64,000 bases of DNA from Cenococcum geophilum 1.58 (taxonomy: Eukaryota > Ascomycota > Dothideomycetes > Gloniales > Gloniaceae). Under the pieces are notes generated by a model that saw nothing but the letters and a program-made list of their open reading frames with translations, was not told the origin of the DNA and did no database searches. Shown piece by piece: positions 1 through 11,814 of this stretch. Each line of letters opens with the position of its first letter. Positions within the stretch are counted from its first letter, which is position 1. The stretch is taken from contig KV748210.1 of assembly GCA_001692895.1 (NCBI GenBank), positions 372,001-436,000 on the forward strand. Direction: 5' to 3'. The translations under genes were made by a program, and so were the position numbers.

Positions 1-1765
1 TTGGAAAATAATACTACTAGAGTTAAACTATAATGTCTATAATAAGGAGTTATTAAGTATAGTTATAGTACTTAAAAAATAAAGAGCATTTTTATAAGGC
101 GTAAAAAAACTATTTATAGTTAAGATAGATTATAAGAACCTAATAGGGTTTCTAATAATAAAAGAACTTAATTATAAATAGGTTAGATAGGTAGAGATGC
201 TTATAGAATACTATTTTAAAATTTAGTATACTAAAGGAACTAAAAATATAAGAATAGACGCGCTAAGTAGAAAAGCTAAACTATAAAATAACGAGAAACT
301 ATTAGGAGTGATACTACGTAGAGATAAGGACAGATTAATTAGATATAATTACTCTAAGCTAGTAGTAACTTAAGAGAATAATAAACTAAGAAGAGTCTAT
401 AAGACACTAAAAAGCTTTTAGGTATAAAGAATTTTAAAAATATAGCGAGAAGATCTATAGATAGATATATATAAGAATTAGGAAGTAAAGTATATCCTAA
501 AGAGTATAGTAGAGCATTTTATAGAAGATTTCTATAGGGGAATAACTTAAGGGCATAACGGAGCAATAGGCTTAGTATTAAGACTTTAAAAAAATTAACA
601 GAATCTAGGGTATAGCTAGAAAAGTAATAAAAGAGTATCTAGATTACTAAAGGAATAAACTAATAAGATATAGGCTATATAAAGGGCTATAACCTATTAA
701 AATACTAGAGAGACTATAGGAGATTATATTATAGGACTTTATTATTAAGCTACTAAAGTTAAAAGATCTTATTACCGGAGAAGAGTATAATATAATCCTA
801 GTAATAGTAAACAAGTTAATAAAATAGGGCTACTTTATAGCATATATAGAAGAAATCTTAGCAGAAGATATCGCTAAAATTTATATTAAATAAATGTTTA
901 TAAGGTATAGAGTACTAAGTATAATTATATTAAATAGAGATCTAAAATTTATAGTAGTATTCTAAGAGGTATTTTTAGCGAAATAAGGGGTTCGCGTAGT
1001 AATATTAATAGTATATTACCTACAGACAGATGGCTAGATAGAAAGATTAAATTAAATACTAAAATAGTATCTAAGATATTATATTAATTACGCGCAGAAT
1101 AATTAGGTATTGTTATTACTAGTTATATAGTTTATATATAATATAACACTATAAGAAGAAATAGGCATATTACTATTTAAGGCAAATTATAGATGTAAGC
1201 TAAGAATATTGTTATTACTAAAATAAGTAAAGAAAATAAGTAGTATAGCTAAAGAAAGAATAAAGATACTAATTAATCTTTACATAGACCTTATAGAATT
1301 AGCGAAAAAGGTATAAGAAAAGATAAAAAGATACTATAACGCTAAGAGATCTAAAGGACTAGATCTTAAAGAGGGGGATAAAGTATAGCTACTATACAAA
1401 TTTTTTAAGAGTTAATAACTAAGTAAGAAGTTAGACTATGTTAAACTAAGACCTTTTAAAATTATATAGAGAATTTTACTAGTTATATTTAAGTTAAACC
1501 TACTAGCTAAGATAAAGATCTACCCTATATAGCATATTATAATACTAGAGCTAGTATATAGGAATATTAAGCCATTAATTTATAAAGTAGATATATATAA
1601 AGGACAAAAGGAAGACAAATAGTAAGTTTTAAAGATTATTAATTATAAGGACATTAATAATAAAATATAATACGAGGTTAAGTAGATAGGCTATAATAAG
1701 ACTGCCTAGAAACTACTATAGAATTTTAAAAATGCTATAGGAAAGGTATAGGAGTATTAAAAGAA
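1..1765 (+). pseudogene. gypsy pol remnant: RNase H, integrase, chromodomain
   Basis: RIP-degraded C-terminal half of a Ty3/gypsy polyprotein. The RNase H end is recognised by ADALSRKA-like coding near 255-285 (present as IDALSRKA). The integrase zinc-finger region lies about 520-680. The DDE core is about 710-1260; near 1009-1051 the conserved YHPQTDGQTERVN block reads YLQTDG, stop, IERLN. A chromodomain (V-L-x-I, then YxVKWIGY-like, then W/L-E-P-like) lies about 1622-1765; such domains steer integration to heterochromatin. Many in-frame TAA/TAG codons sit where Gln or Trp is expected. Non-functional; family call is firm, exact limits are not. Confidence 0.85.
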
Positions 1766-1856
1766 AACAGGTTAAGTAATATTAAGAAGGAGCTAAAGGT
1801 AAAAGAATTAGTTAAAGGTAATAAACAAGCCAGATTATCTAAGGGATCCACTACTA

Positions 1857-2140
1857 GCGTATTAGTTGTTTCCACCTTAACTTAATTAAAATTCTTTTTA
1901 GCCTCCTTAGCCTTAAGCTTAAATAGACCTTACTCTACTAAACGTAACTTCTTTAAGCGTACCTTTTTTTAAACCTTTACTAAACGGCTTAGGCGAGTAT
2001 AAGTATCTAGTTAAGCTTTTAGAGCCTAAAATACCTTATTAAAACAACATTAAACTTTAATAAGGGCCTTAGCCAGCTTACTCTCTAGTCTTTTAGCCGC
2101 TACTAATATATGGGACCCTAAGGCAGATTAAATAAGGAGC
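1857..2140 (-). pseudogene. antisense coiled-coil reading frame downstream of pol
   Basis: On the minus strand, opposite to pol, one frame reads as a highly charged, Leu/Lys-rich helix if the in-frame TAA/TAG codons are read as Gln. Recognisable stretches are AAKRLESKLAKALIKV and LKAKEAKKNF. It lies between the end of pol and the 3' LTR. I do not recognise the family; the composition suggests a coiled coil. It could be a gene carried antisense by the element, or the tail of an older insertion. Element J also has an antisense reading frame in the same relative place. Confidence 0.4.
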
Positions 2141-2503
2141 TAGACAGTTATAAAAAATAATAAGACGTATATACTTAGCATTAAAGATAAATTAAATATT
2201 ATAGGATAATCGTATATTTGCTCGCGTATACTTAGTATAAAAAGAAGGTTAATAACTAGACGGAGCTATAATTATAATATATATTAACTTCTTCTCCACG
2301 CAATAAGAATAAGACGGTATAACTTTACTAAGTAATAGAATAAATATTACTAGCCAGTTATAACGATTAGATGCAGAGGATCTAATAAAAGGCACCAGGA
2401 ACAATAAAGGTTACTAAATTAAAGACGGGAATGCTATACCTCTAATAAACAACTTAGAGATAGGAAGTATCTTTAAGAACAAAAACAAAGAGGAGGGGGA
2501 TAG

Positions 2504-2900
2504 TGTTATAGACCTTATAACGGCAGTAGTGTAACTACTAAGAAGGGATATAAATGGGTTAGTTAAGATAGTATAAGAAGCACTAGAACCAATTAAGCTA
2601 TAGGATAAGGGGTAGCTATGTTATATAATTAGTTATATTATAAGTTCGGAATATAGGAATATAGGAACGTGGGAATGTAACATACTAATGTACTAACATA
2701 CTAACGTACTAAACCTTTACTATAGGGAGGAGTTATATATTTAAGAACACACGGTCTCTATAGATAGTTTTTCTTCTTTATAGTAAATCTTAGAATATAA
2801 TTAGAGTTAATCTATTAGGCAACTACTCTACTAGTTATATTTACATTATTTAACCATTCTATATCTATATACCTAGCCCATTAACAAGTCTACCGTAACA
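2504..2900 (+). repeat. 3' LTR of element A
   Basis: A 397-bp block bounded by TGTTA and TAACA, a perfect 5-bp inverted terminal pair, directly after a polypurine tract. A TATA-like tatatatttaag lies at about 2736, as expected for the U3 promoter. No second copy is in the window, so the left boundary rests on the TG/CA ends and the polypurine tract. Confidence 0.75.
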
Positions 2901-3479
2901 TCTCCTACAAGGCTTTATTACACCCTCTAGGATAATAAAGTAGCTTATATATTAAGTAAGCAGAGCCTTTTTAAAGCGGCGAGATAAGAGGGTCTAAACG
3001 AGGTAAAAATGCCGCCAAAAGCGGCAGCTAAAACCCCCCGAAAACAGATTAGTGTGTTTAACAGTTAGCAAACAGCGAGCTTTAAGGCCTTATAGCTAGC
3101 TAACTTAGCTAAGTAGATCGCTTGCTGTCCGCTGCGTTAAAATTAAGTACGCTGACTATTACGCTGCCAGCTCGCTATCCGAATTAGGCAATTTATATAG
3201 AGTTTATAGTGTTTTATTGCGGATTTTTAGCAGCACCTCTTTATATATAAATATTAACATTACCCAATTAAAAATTGACTTTAATTTATCTAATAGTGTC
3301 CAAATATATCTAAAATTATCCTCTATAGATATTAAAGTTGGTAATAACGTTAGTGGTAAGGAAGGAAAGTAGTAGTAAGGGCTCTAAAGGCTCTATTTTA
3401 ATATTAGATTTAATTAAATATAAAGCTTTATTAAATATATCTTACTAAACTAGCTTATAGTTAGTAAGATTAATATTTA
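2901..3479. other. unassigned stretch between LTR of A and hAT remnant
   Basis: No gene can be supported. There is a short Met-initiated frame from 3009 (MPPKAAAKTPRKQ), soon broken by stops, with a small gccgcc/ggcggc-type hairpin at its start. Probably flank or 3' region of the hAT element; its terminal inverted repeat could not be found by eye. Confidence 0.4.
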
Positions 3480-5790
3480 AGCTTATTAGCCAGGGTGTAG
3501 TTAAAGCTCCATTAGAGTTAATATAGTCGATTAAACTGCTTAATAAAAGGCCTTTAATTAACCACTACTTCTAACATTGATTTGCATTAATTATATTGGC
3601 CAATAGTTAATTACGCTTATTAGTAACGATCTTTTTAGCTTAATTAAAAGCTTATTTGTATATAGAGCTTATTAGTAGTATAGAGAATATATTAAGAGCG
3701 ATCTTAGTAAGTGTTGGATAAAGGATTTAACCGATTTTAAGCCACTAGTTAAGAGGATTAGGGATAATATTATTCCGCTTATAGCTATTAAAACTAATCT
3801 TAATAAACTTAAAACCTATATTAAAGTAGCGATTAAGATTACTAGCGAGCTTAATATGCTTTTAATTGCGCTTTAAGGAAGTAAGGCTCTTATCTATAAC
3901 TAAAGACTGTGTATATTTATTAGCTAAATCGTTATTAGATTTATAGGGGATCTTCCTATATTATAGCTTAACTGGTTCCTTATCTTCCTTATCTACTTGC
4001 TTATTAATATATTTATTAAATAGAGTCTCTATATACCGCTCGGCGTATTTCTACTATTAGGGCTACCGTTTCTACTTATCGCGAAAGTAGGCGCGTTTAA
4101 GAGACGGATAAAGGATTACTGTGGTAAAATAGTAAGGGCTCTCGGCCTTTATTTTATTAAAATATTTATTAATTTTTTAATGGCTATATTAGCGCTAGAT
4201 TTAAGGAAAGAGTTGTATTTATTCTTAAGGCCCTACTAAATTTGCTAGAGGATTTAATGGAGGAGCTCTATATTAGTAATTAACTCCTATAGAGCGCTAT
4301 ATAAGCCTTTAATACCAGAACTATTGGCGTCGCCTTTTATACGCTTAGTAGCTAATATAAAAGGCTTTAGGATCTTAATAAGCTACTCTATCTACTGCTA
4401 ATCTTTATTAGTAAGCGCGTCCTAAAATAGGTTATAGCTATTATTAGTGGGCTTCCTTTAAGCTAGTAAATATTTGTTAATTGCCTTATAAGGAAGCAAT
4501 ATATGGCGGAATATAAAGTAGGTTAAATTCTACTAAATACCTCCGTCCTTAATGGGCGGAAGCTTTACTTAATTAAAAAGATCGTTCTTAATGTATACTT
4601 TAGCCTAATTCTTAGTAAAGTTCTTCCGGCGTCCTGTTAATCGCATAATATATTTAATAATATTATAAATCTTACCTATAAAGCCTTTCTCCCGCATAAG
4701 GTTAAATTTGGCTTAATCGCTTATATTAATAAATAAGTATTTAAGCTTACTTACGCCTTTGCCATATAGTAAAGCTTTAATAATAAGGTTAACAATATAG
4801 CCAACGCACTAAAGCCGTTTCTTTTTAGGCACTGAGAGGCTTTATAAAAGGTGACTATAGAGCGTATTATTATTACTAGCGTTATTAGTTATTAAGAAGC
4901 CGAGCTTATAATTAATTTAATACTTTTAAATTACCATTACTAAAGCCGTTGCTATATTCTTAGTAGAGTATAATCCTCATAGTTGTAAAAGGTCTAAAAA
5001 CACCAATTAAAGCCTGCCATCTTTGTTAATAAACTAAGTTATTATACTTAGTAGCGACATTCCATTTATAGATGTCCAGATATTATAGCTAAGGTTAATT
5101 TTACTAAGTGCGGTAAGAAGGATATCTTTAATACTACGCGTTGCCGTTTAAATGCGGCCTTAATTTAATTGCTTAAGGATGTAAGCGCCTTTAAGAGACA
5201 CTCCTAAATTTAAGGATAGTTAAATGTTAGTAGAGCGCGTGTATAAGGGCTTATAGCTTAATAGAAGGTAATATTCTATAGAATTGTCTAATTAATATAG
5301 GCTTAAATATAGCCAGCTGCCTAAAACGGCTAGCATTTAAGGCTAGTAGCTAATGTAGAAGCTTAATTAGCTAGCAGTTATATACTACTACTATAGCTTT
5401 TTAAGTTAATAATAAGGCTATACTTTAATTTTAAATGGCCGCTAATATAGTTGTTGCTATTTATTATAAGTAGAGCACCTAGTCTTTAAGCTAGATAGTA
5501 AAGCTTATATAGCTAAAGCCTCCTTTTACCTAAAGGACCGTCCTAAAAAATGTCTACTTTATGCTTCTATATTAGTAATATAGAGGCATTACTTAATAGT
5601 AACCGCTTATTAATAACTTAGTATCTATATTTACTAGTAAGCTTGCCGTATAATATTAAGTAAAAATTATTCTAATTAATAGGAAAGATATAGCTGTAGT
5701 TCTAATTAGCTAAAGAAGGCTCTTGTAATATAGAATTATCTTAATCGCCTAATTTGGTATTATTTTTATTTAGAAAAGGGGGGGAAGTAG
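3480..5790 (-). pseudogene. hAT-superfamily transposase pseudogene
   Basis: DDE transposase of the hAT cut-and-paste superfamily, read right to left. The C-terminal dimerisation domain (about 3545-3770) is clear: NPLNxWL, then YPTLTKIALNIFSI, then AKKIVTNKRN and ANIINANQC. Upstream, about 4860-5110, it reads KINLSYNIWTSINGMS and later FLITNNASNNN, the segment that carries a catalytic Asp in this family (here Asn by RIP). The middle (about 4200-4420) reads ILATKRIKGDANSSGIKGLY, typical of hAT insertion domains. The N-terminal region (about 5450-5790) is poorly conserved. RIP stops throughout. Element O begins at 5797, so the gene may continue after 13490. Confidence 0.8.
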
Positions 5791-5796
5791 TTAATC

Positions 5797-5961
5797 TGTA
5801 ACCGACTACCAGACCCTATATATTGCCCTATTTTACAAGCGTTAGTACTACCCTTATATATCTCGGAGTTAGGGGTCTACTTTTATATATTTATACCACT
5901 TAATTTCCATAAATTTATAATTAAGTTGCTTATTTAATTCCTATACACTACAAAGCTTATA
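5797..5961 (+). repeat. 5' LTR of element O
   Basis: 165 bp, begins TGTAACCGACTACC and ends ...AAGCTTATA, which is the RIP form of the TTACA end seen in the other copy. It lacks about 29 bp present in the 3' LTR. Preceded by TSD TAATC. Confidence 0.85.
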
Positions 5962-6219
5962 GTTATAAGCCCGGCCTACCTACCGTACTATGTCTAATCT
6001 ATACATTCAGCGCTTACTAAGCAATTAATCTGCTACCTCGTTTAAGAAGTCACTACTTCTTCTACCTTTATAAGTGTTTAGAGCTTCTTCTAGGTACCGC
6101 TCTTATACTTATAATTACCTTCATTTACTAAACGGACGGATAATTGAACATTAATTAAATTAAACATTAATTATATTAAACATTAATTGTATTAAATATT
6201 AATTGAACCGAATTAAACC

Positions 6220-6385
6220 TGTCGGGAATGAGGCAAGTTGCCATCACGTGTCGCCGCGGCACTAGCGTGGCGAGGAGCCTTACGTTCCTCGCCCTTCCTC
6301 ATTCCAATTAATAAGCTTTATTAACCAACATCACTGTAACCTACTCGAGTAGTCGTTATTAGTAAGTCACCCTATATAACTAATA
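6220..6385 (+). repeat. 5' LTR of copia element B
   Basis: 166 bp starting tgtcgggaatgagg. Contains the gcaagttgccatcacgtg module, a CCGCGG-centred segment, and the inverted pair around ggagcc-ttacgttcc. Shorter than the 3' LTR, which has two extra copies of the gttgccgtcacgt repeat. Confidence 0.83.
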
Positions 6386-6780
6386 CTGATTAGTGGTTAA
6401 ATATACAGTCAACTATAGAGCAGCTAGGTTTTCGAATAGAAGAGATAGTCTTATATAGGGGTGCTATATACGCTTATATGGAATAGATCCCGGCGATACT
6501 ATACTACCTTAAACTTGCGGAAAACTAGTAATAGAAGTGTCACTAAGTACTAGGAGATACTAAGTTACGTCTATTACGTAGAATAACCGTATTTACGAAG
6601 ATTTGGTTAAGTACTTTAGGTTAGAAGTATTATTAAACCTAGGGTCCTAAGTTAACGTCCAAAACGCGTTAAATAATATCTTAAATTGCCTACCTCTTAA
6701 TAGTAAACCTATAAGATCCTATAAAACCGAAAATCCTACTTACCTTTAACGTACGACACCCCGTTAATTCTATATCTACT

Positions 6781-9700
6781 ATGGCGTTAACCTACCTAAA
6801 GAAGTATAAGGAAGATATTAACCTAAAGATATAGAATAAAGCCATAATTAACCTTATAAACGCTAATGAACAAGACTTAAATGGATTTTTATTACACTGT
6901 ATGGTATATTATAAGGATAGTAAATATAATAATACCGCGCTATAGGAATGTATAAAGGAGGACTTTATTAGATAGATAAAGGAAATATAGGCCCCCGTAA
7001 ATAAGGATATCGTATAGGACTTCCGTAACTTCCTTTGGAAGAATAGAGTATTTGTCCCTAAGGACGGGGGTACTATTAGAAATAATATTTAGGAGCAGGT
7101 TATTAACGTAAAAGAAGAGTACAAATGGACTCTATAAGAGATTAAGTACCAACTACGCACTATAAGGAAACTTAACTTACGATGGAACCTAAGTAATATA
7201 CCTCTAGAGACGAACCTACCTCCGCCTTTAACTCCTCTGTATCTAATTTAACCTATAACCTTAATGTCGGATACTATACCCTAATAAGAGCAGGCATAGG
7301 ATCCTATTACTTCGCGATTTAATGACCTTTAGACTCTACCAACCAGACCTACGTCCCCACTGCAGCCTGCAATGTAACCCCTACCTCCTCTATCTTAATC
7401 TTAAATCGGAGGCAGTTTAAAATTGCTTACAGAGCTTACGAAGCTCTATTTAGATTAGGAGAAGAAGTTTAGTAGGGAATTATATAATGTTCTTAATTTA
7501 AAACTACGTATCTTCTATAACTATTGCTAAAAGGTAGGAATAGAGTCTGATTAATACTATAACGCCTATTTCGTTATGCTTAAGGGCCGAGCTAGTACCT
7601 TCTATTATAATCGTTTGGCAGGAAAAGGATATAATTTTAACCGCATAATATATAAGTTAAGATACCACTTTAAAATAGAAGAGAATAAGTAGCAGTATAT
7701 ATTAGAATGGAGAGAGACTACCTTTCTAAGGATTATTGCTATAAACCCAGGTGTCCCTCGGCTTAATTATCTTTAAAAGCTCTTTAATTAACTTTAGATG
7801 ATTTAGTGTAGTTTATCCGAATTATATTAAGAGGACTTTAGCCTATATAATTAAGTTATTAGCGTATACTAAGATGTTAAAGAATATAACCTTACTCTCT
7901 TTAATCCTGTAAATACTTATAAAGAAGTATATACTTAATTAAGATCTTTTATTAGCACCGCTCTACGCTCTTAAAAAGTATAGTAATTTAACGCCTAACT
8001 CTAACCTACTTTAATTGACCCGCCTGACTAATATAATTATAACTAGACTAATCAAATATATAGTGGCTAGGGTAGGTAATACGGCAGAGGGTATAATTAA
8101 CGACTATAAGGTAAAGGTGGAGGTCCTTATAGAGGTTTATTTTGAAGTAATCGCTAAAAGAAGTGCTACGTTTATAAGAAACTAAATTGCTAGTTAACTA
8201 GGCATTCTCTTAATAAGCGAAAGGAGGTATATAATAAGTTTCGCCAGAGTATAAGAAACGTTAGAAATTATAAGGTTACTATAGCCTACTTCTAAAGCTT
8301 CCTGGTTTAATATAAAGGCGTAGAAGATCTTAAGGGTAAGGTTAATAAGGCCGAATAGCTCCTTATAGATATGGAAATTAAGGAGTACTTACCCAACCAA
8401 TACTTTACTAAGTATGGTGAGGTAGATAGTATATAAACCGTTACTATTCTTAATAACTAATCTACGCTCTATTTTACTATAAAGTTAAATATCTTTAATA
8501 AGCTAAAGGAGAGTTCCGCGTTCTCCTTTAATAATAGATACTTAGCGAACGTCTTCTATAGTATTATACTAGATACTAGAGCCGCAGGAGTATCTATAGT
8601 AGGAGAACCTTAAGTTTAAGCCCTTTAGCAGCTTAATAGCTCTGTTTAGATTAACTATTTAACGGCAGGCTAATACACGATTTGTTTTAGCAAGGGTACT
8701 GCGATCTTTCTTGGCACAATTAGGGTCCAAACCCCCTTAGGGTACATTACCTTTTACGTTATTTCTATAAACACCCCGTTTCTATTTTATATTAGAGATA
8801 TAGATAAATTAGGCGTTAAGCTTAATAACCTTAAGGATATACTTATTTAGGGAGATAATCGGGTGCCCGTTGTGCGCAAATAGGGTTACCCTTAGTTGCT
8901 CCTTTATTAACTAGAAAAGAGTGTTACTTAAAGCCACCTAACTAAGTTAGAGTTACGTCAACTATACCGTCGTTTTAGCCACCTATCCGTTTATTAATTA
9001 CTTAGGGTTCTTTAGCGAGTAGGCTATAAAGTTAAGGTTAAGGCAATTAAGTATCTTATAAAGTACTGCTATTACTACTAAATAAACTAGAAGTCCCCTG
9101 GCCGATTTAAGTTTACCCTTAAAGATAACTATAACTTTAACTTCTATATTATCGTTAACGTTATATATCTTAGCGGCAAGCCAGTACTCTAAGTTATTGA
9201 CTTCTTAACCTCTTTTTAAGCCGCACGATTCTTAAAGGATATATTAGCTAAGAACGCATAGGATACCCCTTAATTATGCTAGATTAATATCTACCTAGGA
9301 CCCCCTAATTAAATCGTCTATAATATAGGAAAGAACTTCTTATCTATAGAGTTTTAATAATAGATAAAGGCAATGGCAATCGAGGTTAAGGAAGTCCCTA
9401 TTAAGGCATATAATAGTATTAGAAAAGTAGAGCAATATTACACGCCATTACGCCGCGTATATAAGATTATCTCTTTAGAACTAGAGGACGCTAGCGAAGA
9501 ACTTACCTTATAAATAGCTATTAAAGCCATTAACGATTCCGCTAGCCCGGATGGACTTATACCTATATTACTAGTTTTTAGCGCCTACCCTTAAATAACT
9601 AACGATTCTCTACTATCTCCCTCCGTTGTGTAATAAGCTAAGGCTATTCGTAAGGCAACGAAGGAGGTATGACGTTTCTACGCTATACGCTAGGTTAACG

Positions 9701-11235
9701 ACGTACTAGAAATAAGAAATGGCCTAAATACCTTAACTACGCTTAATCTACTACTCCAGTCTAAGATACGCGTATGGCGTAAAAAGGGAGGATGGTTAGG
9801 CCTATATTAACTTATTATAATTAATGGTTAGACTTATACTATTTAGATATCTTATAGACCCACTTAATTCCGTTTAACTGTTATTAAGCCTTACTATAAG
9901 GATAGCAGCTCTAAGCCTTTGTAGGATGCCATAGAAAATGCCCTAGAGGAGAGCCACGATTTTAATATAATTATAGTAGATACGCCGTAACTATAACGAG
10001 GTAGAGGTCGCTTAAAGGGATTACGAAATCGCTAACATCTTATTAATTTTGAAGAGCAATTTATTGCCACTATTAAAAATAGAGTTAAGCTGTTAATGGC
10101 CTTTATAATAGCCAAGGAGAAGGCTAACTTTAAACTCGTAAAATAGCTCTAAAAGGAAGGTCGTATTATAACTCTAGGAGCTCCTTTTTAAGCATCTAAT
10201 AAGTAGGAGATCGATAGCCTTATTACAAGAGGAGTCTTTAAATTTAAGAAGTATAACCCTACTAAGTTTAATAAAGTTCGCATCTTTAAGTTAAGGATAG
10301 TTAATGAGATTAAGGGCAAAGCTACTAACGCCCTATTTAAGAAATTAAGGCTTATTATCTAAGGTTACAACAATAATAGCAAAGAGATAATTCTTATATA
10401 ATCTCCTACGATTTAACGAGCTAGTTAGCGAGTTATTATTACATTAGCTCCCTCCTTAATAAAGAATAGAATGGCGGTTTATTTATAAGATATTACTTAA
10501 GCCTACACCTAATTAGAGACGCACCTTTAGCGCTTAATATTAGCATACCTTCTGGAGTAAATTCGCCACCAGTATTCTAAAGATACGATCATGGTTGTGC
10601 TTAAGCCATTATATAGAATCGCAAAGGCAGGAACTTACTAGTGGGCTACCTATAGCAAGCACCATAAAGAGAAGCTTTTAATAACTACTTCTACATTTAA
10701 TCTCTGCTTCCTTATCACAACCACGGGAACCCTATTTAGAATCGTCGGTATGTAAACTAATAACACAATTATCTTAGGAGACGACCAATTCTTAGCTCTC
10801 GAAGAGGATAAGCTAGTAAAGGCAAATCTCATAGCAAAGCCGAAGGAAAAGCTTAATTTAACAACACCATTACTTTTTAATGGATGCATCCTCTCCCTAA
10901 ATAAGGATTCTATTGCTTTGCGCCAGAAGGGTCAAGATTAACTCGAACTTTCTATTATCCCTATAATCGTGTGCACCGACTTATATTCCCTCTACGAGTG
11001 TTTAGTTAAGCTTGGTACCACGAAGGAGAAGCGCCTCATAATCGATATTATGGCACTTCGGCAATCCTACAAGCGTTAAAAACTCTTTAAGATTTAATGG
11101 ATTAATGGCCAAGATAACCTGGTAGATATAATAATAAAGGCGAACCCAAATAAGGCACTAGAGACGTTTGTTAATATAAATACTCTATGTATATAAGTTA
11201 AAGGTTGGGTTAAAAGGGAGTCCTTAGAAATTTCT
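6781..11235 (+). pseudogene. copia Gag-Pol pseudogene of element B
   Basis: RIP-degraded polyprotein; the ATG at 6781 is a plausible but uncertain start. Gag runs to about 8250 and ends in a decayed CCHC knuckle near 8158-8215. A protease active-site segment reads ILDTRAAGVS (about 8562-8600). The GAG-pre-integrase zinc region (about 8940-9075) has LYRRFSHLSVYQLLRVLQ and CYYYQ. The integrase core spans about 9080-9800. RVT_2 covers about 10220-10960 with DITQAYTQ, and the usual TDDT motif changed to TNNT (about 10755). A final RNase H piece (about 10975-11220) reads CTDLYSLYECLVKLGTT. Between RT and this piece the thumb and first half of RNase H seem to be missing. Confidence 0.85.
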
Positions 11236-11607
11236 TAGTTATATAAGGTCTTAAGATGTCCAAGAACTTTAACCGGCGGTTGAAGTTGTTTAATTAATTA
11301 GATTCTCTTACTAAGACTTTTTAAAAGGGGGGATTCTGCAGACCCTGACTTAACCTAGCTAATTAGGATTTTCTATCCCCGGGATAGAAAATCGCTATTA
11401 GCTCGCTTACTACTAGCGTCTTAGCGGCCCTTTAAATAAGATACTTACCCGCAACTCCTAAGCAAGAGAGCTACGTGCTAAGAGGCAAATTTTAGGACAG
11501 CGAGACTTATATTACAATAGCAATAGTAAGTAAGGAGGATTTATATTTAATACGATAGTTAAGCAGTATTTATCTATAGATGGCAACCATAAAAGAAGAG
11601 TTGCTAG
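11236..11607 (+). other. post-pol region of B with two inverted-repeat motifs
   Basis: No gene. 11262-11322 holds aactttaaccggcggttgaagtt plus flank, also found in gypsy element C near 52822. 11323-11336 is a polypurine-like aaaaggggggatt. 11367-11393 is a 27-nt near-perfect palindrome that recurs in element E at 43655-43681. The rest, to 11607, shows nothing recognisable. The segment may include a small separate insertion. Confidence 0.55.
11367..11393. repeat. 27-nt palindrome, copy 1
   Basis: gattttctatcccc-gggatagaaaatc forms an almost perfect inverted repeat. The flanks (ctaattag left, ctattag right) are RIP-decayed forms of the CCAAT/ATTGG pair flanking the copy at 43655-43681. Confidence 0.75.
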
Positions 11608-11814
11608 TGTTAGGAATGAGGTAAGTTGCCGTCACGTACGGCAAACTGCCGTCACGTGATGGCAAGTTGCCATTACGTGTCGCCGCGGCACTAGCGTGGC
11701 AAGGAGCCTTACGTTCCTTACCCTTCCTTATTCTAATTAATAAGCTTTATTAACCAATATCACTGTAACCTACTTAAGTAGTCGTTATTAGTAAGTCACC
11801 CTATGTGACCAACA
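11608..11814 (+). repeat. 3' LTR of copia element B
   Basis: 207 bp, tgttaggaatgagg to gaccaaca. Carries three imperfect copies (about 21 bp each) of a ggcaagttgccgtcacgtg unit at about 11619-11680, each with a CACGT(G) core. Preceded by the purine-rich aaaagaagag. Followed by GAACC, the right TSD. Confidence 0.83.

Larger units (their letters stand above)
1..2900 (+). mobile_element. Ty3/gypsy chromovirus element A, 3' half
   Basis: Entered from the left window edge, so the 5' LTR, gag, protease and most of the reverse transcriptase are outside. In order it shows the RNase H tail, an integrase, a chromodomain, a non-pol stretch and a 3' LTR (2504-2900). The order RT/RNase H before integrase is diagnostic of Ty3/gypsy. 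The polypurine run just before 2504 (aaagaggaggggga) primes plus-strand DNA in such elements and fixes the orientation. The TSD cannot be checked because the left end is absent. Reading frames are full of TAA/TAG at expected Gln/Trp sites, so the copy is dead by RIP. Confidence 0.85.
6220..11814 (+). mobile_element. Ty1/copia element B nested in O
   Basis: LTRs at 6220-6385 and 11608-11814 share the same modules, with TG...CA ends (aata in the left copy is the RIP form of aaca). Flanks are AAACC on the left and GAACC on the right, a 5-bp TSD with one G-to-A change. The interior encodes Gag, protease, integrase, reverse transcriptase and RNase H in that order; integrase before RT is diagnostic of copia. 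Right after the 5' LTR the leader starts ctgattagtgg, matching the leader start of the D elements, a probable primer-binding region. Dead by RIP. Confidence 0.85.

Noticed and set aside
10650-10889. 79-codon minus-strand open frame
   Set aside because: Shadow of the copia B reverse transcriptase on the plus strand.
11337-11607. An alternative 3' LTR of B starting tgcagaccctgac after a polypurine-like run
   Set aside because: No matching copy exists upstream of 6386, while the 6220-6385/11608-11814 pair agrees in sequence and flanks. A small separate insertion remains possible.
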